Below are positions 7,287 through 12,803 of a stretch of 12,803 nucleotides of DNA, one piece after another. Source of the DNA: an uncultured Clostridia bacterium (GTDB taxonomy: Bacteria; Bacillota; Clostridia; UMGS1810); contig CALGRC010000110.1 of NCBI GenBank assembly GCA_937959315.1, positions 1 to 12,803 of the forward strand, in the 5' to 3' direction. A model generated the notes under the pieces. It was not told the DNA's origin, searched no databases, and was given only the letters and a program-made list of their open reading frames with translations. Position numbers and translations under genes: made by a program. Within the stretch, counting starts at the first letter, position 1; each line of letters starts with the position of its first letter.

Positions 7287-7323
7287 AGGGCACAGGGACG
7301 GTTGTCTTTTGTGCTCTTTTTTT
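7287..7323 (+). terminator. Terminator of the 54-aa gene, resembling a dispersed palindromic repeat
   Basis: AGGGCACA (7287-7294) pairs with TGTGCTCT (7310-7317). An inner GGGAC/GTC part allows pairing up to a GGTT loop through G-U wobbles and one bulge. Seven T follow (7317-7323). The wobble pairs form only in plus-strand RNA and the T tract is on the plus strand, so it terminates the small gene. Its T tract overlaps the stop codon of the convergent ROK gene. On the minus strand the stem is weaker, with U-rich sequence only after a gap. The core CACAGGGACGGTT resembles a hairpin I recall as repeated in clostridial genomes, which cannot be verified here. Confidence 0.85.
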
Positions 7324-8506
7324 ATACCCGTAAAAAGTCATACGGGTTGTCAAATAGATGGTCGGTTCCCAATGCCACCGCACCGCGCAAACTACCCATT
7401 CCATCCAGCGCTGACGCCCGGATATCGGCATTGAGGCCGCCCATCATACGCCGGCCGGCCTCCCGCCGGACAGACGGCAGCAGATAATCAGCAAGCCCCG
7501 GCACACCGGCCGCAAACACCACCGCCTCCGGGTTAACCAGATTGGACAAGTTTGCAATGCCAATCCCCAAATACTGTGATTCATCCGCAAGCAGCCGTAC
7601 CGCAAGCCCGTCCCCCGCCTGTGCGGCCGCCAACACATCCGCCGCTGTTGCGCCCGCTTGCAGGCAAGTACGTTCCCCTGCCGCTATAGCCGCATGCAGC
7701 GCCTGTAAAAGCGCCCCCTCGCCGGCAAACGCCTGCAAACAGCCATGGTTGCCGCACGAACACAGCGGCCCGTCTGCATAAATGGTGGTGTGCCCGATTT
7801 CCCCCGCCCCCTGCCCGCTGCCGCGGTAAAGTTTCCCGTCTATTACCAGTGCGCCGCCAATCCCGGCGCCCACATAAACAAACGCAAAATTAGTAAGCTT
7901 TTTTGCCGCGCCATACCACAGCTCCGCTAGCGTCATCAGCCGCACATCGTTTTCCACATAAACCGGCATGTCCAGCCGCGCTTCCAGCAACCCCCGCACC
8001 GGCACCCCTTCCCATCCCAAATTGGGCGCAAATATTGATATGCCGTTTTCAGCGTCTACCAGGCCATGGACGGCAACCCCCAAGGCGGCCACTTTATCAA
8101 ACTCCGGGAACCGCCGAAGCTTCCCATCTACAAAGTCAATACACTGCCGTACCGTATCTCCTGGCAGCAGCACTTGCTCTTGATACCATAAAAGCTGCCC
8201 GGCAAAATCTGCAACTGCCAGCGACACTGCCCCCGGCCCAAAATAGGCGGCTGCAATCCGGCAGCAGCCGGGCGAAAACTTCAATAATACCGGCTTGCGC
8301 CCGCCTGTCGATTCCCCCCGGTCAGCCTCGCACAAAAAACCGGCGCCAATCAACCGCGCGGTGATATTGGTCACCGTCGCCGGCGTCAGCCCGGTTTCTT
8401 TGGCAATCTGCGCACGGGACGCCGCGCCGTGGGCGCGTACCGTACGCAGAACTGCCGCCGTATTGATCCGTTTCATCAGCGAAAAACTTGCCACTTGATT
8501 TTCCAT
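7322..8506 (-). CDS. ROK family transcriptional regulator (NagC/XylR type)
   Basis: The 394-residue product joins an N-terminal winged helix-turn-helix to a ROK sugar-sensing domain. The DNA-binding part is about residues 12-62, with RAQIAKETGLTPATVTNITA as the HTH. The sensor has END (185-187), the loop VGAGIGGALVIDG, the sugar-binding EIGH (236-239), and the zinc motif CSCGNHGC (Cys 249, 251, 256). The ATP loop expected near residues 86-95 (DIGGT in kinases) reads YFGPGAV, so it is probably a repressor and not a sugar kinase. ROK repressors usually release DNA on binding a sugar or sugar phosphate; the ligand here is unknown. ATG 8506 follows AAAGGA, and an ATG at 8524 precedes that site and is rejected. 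It is the last gene after the S41 protease (18-nt gap), with no terminator or clear promoter between them. Confidence 0.93.
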   Translation of the reverse strand: MENQVASFSLMKRINTAAVLRTVRAHGAASRAQIAKETGLTPATVTNITARLIGAGFLCEADRGESTGGRKPVLLKFSPGCCRIAAAYFGPGAVSLAVADFAGQLLWYQEQVLLPGDTVRQCIDFVDGKLRRFPEFDKVAALGVAVHGLVDAENGISIFAPNLGWEGVPVRGLLEARLDMPVYVENDVRLMTLAELWYGAAKKLTNFAFVYVGAGIGGALVIDGKLYRGSGQGAGEIGHTTIYADGPLCSCGNHGCLQAFAGEGALLQALHAAIAAGERTCLQAGATAADVLAAAQAGDGLAVRLLADESQYLGIGIANLSNLVNPEAVVFAAGVPGLADYLLPSVRREAGRRMMGGLNADIRASALDGMGSLRGAVALGTDHLFDNPYDFLRV

Positions 8507-8524
8507 ATGATATCCTTTGCACAT

Positions 8525-9721
8525 TTATTTCTGTTCCAGCAATTCCAGCGCTTTTTGCAGCTGGGTATCCTCTTCCAGCGTCAAATTCTGCACTGGCTTT
8601 TGCAGTGCCGCCTCAGGCAGCGCCACCTCGATATCAGGCGAAATGCCAACTTGGTCAATGCACTCGCCGCTGGGCGTATAGTATTTTGCTGTGGTAATCT
8701 TCATGGCTGTGCCGTCGCCAAACTCAAAAATGGACTGCACCAGCCCTTTCCCAAATGTCTTTTCGCCTATCAGCGTACCTTTGTGGTAGTCGCGGATGGC
8801 GCCCGACAGCACTTCCGAAGCGCTGGCCGACGATCCATTGACGAGCACCGCCATAGGCAGCCCCAGCTCATTGGCATCCGATGGATACCCCTTTTCCCGG
8901 CCTTGTTTATCACGCACCGTAATGATATTGCCTTCCGGCAGCAGATAGTCGGCGACGGCTACCACCGCATCCAGCAGCCCGCCCGGGTTCCCGCGCAAAT
9001 CTATCACCAGTTTCTGCATACCCTGGGTTTTTAACCGTTCAACGCCGTCAATAAATTCCTTGTCGGTGTTCTGGTCAAAACTGGATATCCGGATATATCC
9101 CGTCTGCGCGGTCAGCATCTTATCTTTGACCGTCACGGTCGTGATGGTCTCCCGCTGCACTGTCACATCAAACGTCTCGCCGCCGCGCCCAAGGGTGATG
9201 GATACCGTATCCTTGTCGGCGGTTTGGGTCACGCCTTTTATCATATTGATGATTTCATAATAATTGTCCATCCCGGCAGCCTGCCCCTCGACGGCAAGCA
9301 GCTTGTCGCCCGCCTGGATGCCCGCCTTCTGCGCCGGCGAATCGTCAAAGCAGGATAGCACGGTAATCTGCCCGTCGGCGGCGTCTATATACACTTCTAC
9401 GCCAATGCCTACATAATCCCCGTCAATGCTGGTCATCATATCGTCGTAATTTTGCTCGTCAATATACGAGGTATATGGGTCGCCCACGCCATACACATAA
9501 CCGGTCAGCGCAAGGTTTTCCATTTCCTGCTGGTCGTAATCGTTGATATAATGCTGCTCCAGCAGCGCGTCAATTTTTTTCAGTTTTGCCGCCGTATCAT
9601 TGCCGCCGCCCAGCGACGCCAGCATAGAATATACTCCCGTACCGCCCACTGTAAAATACAAAATGGACGTTATTAAAAAAGTGATGATAACCGTTACGGC
9701 AATGTGTTTTTTATTCACCAT
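8525..9721 (-). CDS. S41 family C-terminal processing protease with PDZ domain
   Basis: This is a CtpA/CtpB-type serine protease of 398 residues. One N-terminal membrane helix (about 6-26) anchors it outside the cytoplasmic membrane. A PDZ domain (about 95-180) has VGIGVEV and SPAQKAGIQAGDKLLAVEG. The protease core has KLVIDLRGNPGG, the nucleophile in NGSSASASE (probably Ser 300), and GEKTFGKGLVQ with Lys 325 and Gln 329. The Ser-Lys and Lys-Gln spacings of 25 and 4 match the S-K-Q triad of known CtpB. Such enzymes trim or degrade exported proteins from the C-terminus, and B. subtilis CtpB acts in sporulation signalling. ATG 9721 is chosen because AAAGGA lies upstream of it; the TTG at 9742 precedes that site. 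It lies 48 nt after the M23 gene, so its substrate may be part of the division hydrolase complex (inference). Confidence 0.94.
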   Translation of the reverse strand: MVNKKHIAVTVIITFLITSILYFTVGGTGVYSMLASLGGGNDTAAKLKKIDALLEQHYINDYDQQEMENLALTGYVYGVGDPYTSYIDEQNYDDMMTSIDGDYVGIGVEVYIDAADGQITVLSCFDDSPAQKAGIQAGDKLLAVEGQAAGMDNYYEIINMIKGVTQTADKDTVSITLGRGGETFDVTVQRETITTVTVKDKMLTAQTGYIRISSFDQNTDKEFIDGVERLKTQGMQKLVIDLRGNPGGLLDAVVAVADYLLPEGNIITVRDKQGREKGYPSDANELGLPMAVLVNGSSASASEVLSGAIRDYHKGTLIGEKTFGKGLVQSIFEFGDGTAMKITTAKYYTPSGECIDQVGISPDIEVALPEAALQKPVQNLTLEEDTQLQKALELLEQK

Positions 9722-9769
9722 TTGCTGTCTGTCCTTTCTCAAACCGAAGTCTTACCAGTATATGCCCGC

Positions 9770-10939
9770 CTATTGCAGATAATTCCACGGATTGACCGGG
9801 CTGCCGTTAACATTGACCTCAAAGTGGATGTGTGGGCCCGTCGAATAGCCGGTAGATCCAACCTTTGCAATCACCTGCCCGCGGGAAACCTGCTCCCCGG
9901 CGCTGACCAGCAGCTTGGAATTGTGCCCGTACAGCGTAGTAACGCCGCCGCCGTGGTCGATGACCACCATCCAGCCATAGGCGTTGTTCCAGCCGGATAT
10001 GAGCACCGTGCCGTCCCCGCCCGCCAGCACGTCGGTGCCGTAGGACGCGCCGATATCAATGCCTGTATGCTGCTTGTACACCCCCAGCGTAGGGTGGGTG
10101 CGCATGCTGTAATCAGACGTCACCAGCGTGGTCTGGTCGGTAGGCCAGCGGAAGGTCCCGCCGGTATACACGCTGGTAGCGCTGCTGCTCCCGCTGCCTG
10201 ACGCCCGCCGCAGCGCCGCTGCAATTTCTGCGCGCGCCGCTTCTTCATCCCGCTGGGCCTGTTCCTGTTCCGCCTTTAATTTTGCCTGGTCGGCTTCCAA
10301 ATCCTTCATAATCTGCTGGCTCTCGGCAAGCCGGGCGTCCAGCGTCTGCTTGTGCTGGCTGCTCTCGTCCAGCAGCGCCTGGGTACCCGCCCGCTCAGTT
10401 TCCAGTTCGGTTTTGATATCGGCAATCGCCTGTTCCTTTTCCTTCAGGGTATTGAGCAGCTGGCTGTCATATTCCGCCACCTGCTGCACCACGTCCGCCC
10501 GGATTAAAAAATCGGCGAACGATTTGGCGCTTAGCAGCACCTCCAGGTAGGTGACCGGCCCTTGCTCCACCATCAATTTGACCCGTTCCTGGTAGGCCTG
10601 GTTCTGCCGGTTGCTTTCCGCCTCGGCCGCCGCCAATTCTTCCTCTTTTTGCGCAATTTTTTCGTTGGATTGCGCAATCTGTGCATCCAGCTGGTCAATC
10701 TGCGCCTGTACCTGGCTCACTTCCTCGTCAATCGCCCGCTTTTTTTCCATTTCCGCCGACTGCTGCCGCTCATTCTGGTCAATTTCCTCCTGCAGCTCCT
10801 CCTGCCGCTGCTCGGCCTGCTCGGCGCGCTCCTGCGCCGACTCGGCAAACGCGCCGAATGGGATCACCGACACGGCACACAGTACCACAAAGGCAGCCAG
10901 GGCAATCCAGGCCACAATTTTTACCGTACGTTTGCTCAT
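9770..10939 (-). CDS. Secreted coiled-coil M23 peptidoglycan endopeptidase (EnvC/PcsB-like architecture)
   Basis: The 389-residue product has a signal peptide with a hydrophobic core at about 8-27 and a likely cut after GAFA (residue 32). A long coiled coil rich in Glu, Gln and Ala (about 33-245) is broken by a more hydrophobic segment, TYLEVLLSAKSFADFLIR. A Ser/Gly linker and a C-terminal M23 (LytM) domain (about 262-389) follow. The metal site is complete: HTGID (His 291, Asp 295), LYGH (His 339) and GPHIHFEV (His 370, His 372), so the enzyme should cut peptide cross-links itself, unlike the degenerate LytM domain of EnvC. It lies 15 nt after ftsX. In other bacteria FtsEX activates a coiled-coil hydrolase or its activator (EnvC, PcsB, CwlO). 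This protein is the obvious partner here. ATG 10939 is 10 nt from GGAGG; the GTG at 10945 is only 4 nt away. Confidence 0.93.
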   Translation of the reverse strand: MSKRTVKIVAWIALAAFVVLCAVSVIPFGAFAESAQERAEQAEQRQEELQEEIDQNERQQSAEMEKKRAIDEEVSQVQAQIDQLDAQIAQSNEKIAQKEEELAAAEAESNRQNQAYQERVKLMVEQGPVTYLEVLLSAKSFADFLIRADVVQQVAEYDSQLLNTLKEKEQAIADIKTELETERAGTQALLDESSQHKQTLDARLAESQQIMKDLEADQAKLKAEQEQAQRDEEAARAEIAAALRRASGSGSSSATSVYTGGTFRWPTDQTTLVTSDYSMRTHPTLGVYKQHTGIDIGASYGTDVLAGGDGTVLISGWNNAYGWMVVIDHGGGVTTLYGHNSKLLVSAGEQVSRGQVIAKVGSTGYSTGPHIHFEVNVNGSPVNPWNYLQ

Positions 10940-10954
10940 AACCACCGTTCCTCC

Positions 10955-11854
10955 TCACACCTTCAAATACTTGCGGATGGACACCGCGCTGCCAATGCCG
11001 CCGATGATGGCGCCCAGCACCACAAAGGACACCAGAAGCGGCAGCCATACCTCACCCATGGTCCGCAGCTTAAACATGGCGGAAATGGCCGGCGCTGCCG
11101 CAATCCCCCGCAGCACCGCCAAATAGCACGACTCCACAATGAAAAAGGTCAGCACGGCGGCAATCAGCCCTACAATCAGCCCTTCTATGACAAACGGCCA
11201 CCGGATAAATGAATCGGTCGCCCCGACATATTTCATAATATTGATTTCCTTGCGGCGGGAATAGACCGTCAGCTTGATGGTATTGGAAATGATAAAGACG
11301 CTGATAAATGCAAACAGCAGCACCGCCCACAGCGAAACATGCCGCACCGCGCGGGTGATATGGTTGACCATGTCGATGATTTTCTGCTGGTTTTCCACCC
11401 GTTCTACCCCGTCAAGTTCCGAAAGGGTGTCAGCCACCGTCTGCGAAAGAGAAATATCGGTGAGCGTCAGTTGGAACGAATCGCTGATGGCTTCATCCGG
11501 TACCCCTTCAAACGCCAGCAGCTCCTCCTCGCTCATCCCCTCTTTAAATTCATCAAACGTCTCTTTCCCGGTGGCAAAGGTCACCTGCCCCACGCCGGGC
11601 GTGGCTTTTATCTGGTTGGATATCTGCTGGATCATCCCGCCATCCCGCGCCTCGTCCGTTATGTACACCTGCAGCTGGCACTGGTCGGAAATCTGGTCGC
11701 CTAAGAAATTGACATTCATGGTGAACAGCAAAAAGATGCCGAAAATAAACAGGCACGCCGTGACGACAAACAGCGATGCAACCGTCATAAGCCCATTGCG
11801 GAAGATGGAGGACATCGCCTCGTGCGTAAACCGTTTGATAGACCTAACCGACAT
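10955..11854 (-). CDS. ftsX: Cell division protein FtsX
   Basis: FtsX is the membrane subunit of the FtsEX complex, which relays cytoplasmic ATP hydrolysis to cell wall hydrolases outside. The 299-residue length is normal for Gram-positives. Membrane helices lie at about 24-46, 173-197, 218-240 and 270-290. The extracellular loop between the first two (about 50-165) starts with MNVNFLGDQI and includes VYITDEA and GVERVENQQKI. The cytoplasmic loop YSRRKEINIMKYVGAT is the conserved segment thought to contact FtsE. ATG 11854 follows AAAGGTGG by 8 nt and overlaps the end of ftsE by 11 nt, implying translational coupling. An upstream in-frame start would extend the protein by 11 residues but lies before the ribosome site. 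Confidence 0.96.
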   Translation of the reverse strand: MSVRSIKRFTHEAMSSIFRNGLMTVASLFVVTACLFIFGIFLLFTMNVNFLGDQISDQCQLQVYITDEARDGGMIQQISNQIKATPGVGQVTFATGKETFDEFKEGMSEEELLAFEGVPDEAISDSFQLTLTDISLSQTVADTLSELDGVERVENQQKIIDMVNHITRAVRHVSLWAVLLFAFISVFIISNTIKLTVYSRRKEINIMKYVGATDSFIRWPFVIEGLIVGLIAAVLTFFIVESCYLAVLRGIAAAPAISAMFKLRTMGEVWLPLLVSFVVLGAIIGGIGSAVSIRKYLKV

Positions 11855-12530
11855 AGCTGTACCCACCTTTTTTCTCATCCCGCGCAATATTGCCGCGCTC
11901 TACGGCAATGACGCGCTTTTGCATATCGTTGACAATCTTTTCCGCATGTGTTGCCATCACCACGGTTGTACCGCGGCGGTTAATAGCTTCCATAATATTC
12001 ATAATCTCCAGCGCCGTCTCGGGGTCCAGGTTCCCGGTCGGCTCATCGGCAATGAGCACCGCCGGGTTGTTGACAATGGCGCGCGCAATGCTCACCCGCT
12101 GCTGCTCGCCGCCCGACAGCTCGTTCGGAAACATTTTCGCCTTATGTGTCAAACCCACCATGGACAGCACGTTTGGCACCTGGCGGCGGATTTCCCGCCG
12201 GGTTGCGCCGACAATTTCCATGGCATATGAAATATTCTCATATGCCGTCTTGTTGGGCAGCAGGCGGAAATCCTGGAATACCACGCCCAGCGTCCGGCGA
12301 AAATAGGGGATTTCCTTCCGGCTGAGCGAACAGACGTCAATGCCGTTTATGACAATGCTGCCTTCGGTCGGGTCAATTTCCTTCATCATCAGTTTCACCA
12401 GCGTGGATTTCCCCGCCGCCGACGACCCCACCAAAAAGACAAATTCCCCCTTGTCAATAAACAGGTTGACGTCGTCCAAGGCCTTTACCCCGTTGTCGTA
12501 TACCTTGGAAACATGCTCAAACAATATCAT
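11844..12530 (-). CDS. ftsE: Cell division ATP-binding protein FtsE
   Basis: FtsE is the ABC ATPase of FtsEX and works at the inner face of the membrane. All ABC motifs are visible in the 228 residues: Walker A GSSAAGKST (35-43), Q-loop Gln 86 in VFQDFRLL, signature LSGGEQQR (138-145), Walker B VLIADEP (158-164), and His 195 in ATHAEKI. FQDFRLLPNKTAYENI is typical of FtsE and separates it from LolD/MacB-type ATPases. The Walker A differs slightly from the usual GPSGAGKST but keeps the essential G-K-S/T. ATG 12530 is preceded by AAAGGAAGG. The gene begins 23 nt after the PucR/CdaR-type regulator and overlaps ftsX. Confidence 0.97.
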   Translation of the reverse strand: MILFEHVSKVYDNGVKALDDVNLFIDKGEFVFLVGSSAAGKSTLVKLMMKEIDPTEGSIVINGIDVCSLSRKEIPYFRRTLGVVFQDFRLLPNKTAYENISYAMEIVGATRREIRRQVPNVLSMVGLTHKAKMFPNELSGGEQQRVSIARAIVNNPAVLIADEPTGNLDPETALEIMNIMEAINRRGTTVVMATHAEKIVNDMQKRVIAVERGNIARDEKKGGYSYVG

Positions 12531-12553
12531 TGGTAACGCCTTCCTTTTATAGC

Positions 12554-12802
12554 TTAAAACTTGATAGAGCTTGACTGCAAATACCGGTTGACCATCATAG
12601 CCACTTTAAAAATAATCGCCTGGTCAAATACCCGTAAATCCAGCCCGGTAATCTTCTGTATCTTATCCAGCCGGTACACCAGCGTGTTGCGGTGTACATA
12701 CAGCTGCCGGCTGGTTTCAGACACATTTAAGTTGTTTTCAAAAAATTTCTGTATGGTAAAGATAATTTCCTGGTCCAGGTCGTCTATGGAACCCTTTTTG
12801 AA
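12554..12802 (-). CDS. PucR/CdaR-type transcriptional regulator, C-terminal fragment (cut by window edge)
   Basis: The last 82 codons and the stop of a gene enter from the right edge. The segment DLDQEIIFTIQKFFENNLNV, followed by SETSRQLYVHRNTLVYRLDK and then ITGLDLRVFDQAIIFKVAMM, matches the C-terminal helix-turn-helix (HTH_30 type) of PucR and CdaR (sugar diacid) regulators. RNTLVYRL is the most recognisable part. The N-terminal sensor is outside the window, so the signal and true subfamily cannot be read. The fragment ends 23 nt before ftsE with no terminator between them, so transcription probably continues into ftsEX. I saw no obvious promoter in the gap. Confidence 0.87.
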   Translation of the reverse strand, partial: FKKGSIDDLDQEIIFTIQKFFENNLNVSETSRQLYVHRNTLVYRLDKIQKITGLDLRVFDQAIIFKVAMMVNRYLQSSSIKF

Positions 12803-12803
12803 C

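Noticed and set aside
8429..9034. Plus-strand reading frame of about 200 codons opposite the S41 and ROK genes
   Set aside because: It crosses the boundary of two clear minus-strand genes, has no recognisable domain, and has His/Gln/Arg-rich mirrored composition.
9722..9769. TATACT in the gap between the M23 and S41 genes as a possible internal promoter
   Set aside because: There is no -35-like hexamer at 16-18 nt upstream and no TG extension. The gap is only 48 nt within a same-strand gene string.
10562..11212. Plus-strand frames opposite the M23 and ftsX genes, with long Leu/Phe or Ser/Ala runs that resemble membrane segments
   Set aside because: The apparent hydrophobic or serine-rich runs are the complement of the Glu/Gln coiled-coil codons of the M23 gene. 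There are no start signals.

Overview
The window looks like chromosomal core DNA from a Gram-positive, low-to-mid GC Bacillota, most likely a member of Clostridia (Oscillospiraceae or a relative). The pointers are spoVG, a YfmF/YfmH M16 protease pair next to lgt, a PucR/CdaR-type regulator next to ftsEX with an M23 hydrolase and an S41 protease, AGGAGG-like ribosome sites, and clear TTGaca/TATAAT promoters. There are no insertion sequences, tRNAs, rRNAs, CRISPR arrays or phage genes. Genus is inference only.

Left part (1-2315, minus strand). spoVG has its own near-consensus sigma-A promoter and ends at a strong hairpin terminator. Beyond that terminator a second promoter drives proS, followed 16 nt later by gltX, of which only the first 26 codons are in the window. 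The proS leader is only about 30 nt, so there is no T-box.

Middle-left (2450-6130, plus strand). A three-gene operon encodes an M16 protein without zinc ligands (YfmF type), an M16 protein with them (YfmH type, ATGA overlap), and prolipoprotein diacylglyceryl transferase Lgt. It ends at a 16-bp hairpin shared with the convergent corA-like gene on the minus strand.

Middle (6133-7323). corA (minus) diverges from a small, well-punctuated gene on the plus strand. This gene encodes a 54-residue basic protein, starts at GTG and is too short for ordinary ORF lists. It has a promoter, a ribosome site and a terminator. The terminator hairpin carries a GGGACGGTT core resembling a dispersed palindromic repeat of clostridial genomes.

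Right part (7322-12802, minus strand). One compact gene string reads: end of a PucR/CdaR-type regulator, ftsE, ftsX (11-nt overlap), a secreted coiled-coil M23 endopeptidase, a membrane-anchored PDZ/S41 C-terminal processing protease, and a ROK-family repressor. FtsEX plus the M23 protein form a recognisable division-linked peptidoglycan hydrolase module. The S41 protease may act on exported proteins at the same site, and the ROK repressor is an unexpected last member.

I did not find a clearly new multi-gene system. The best candidates for novelty are the 54-aa gene with its repeat-like terminator and the ROK regulator attached to the ftsEX string.
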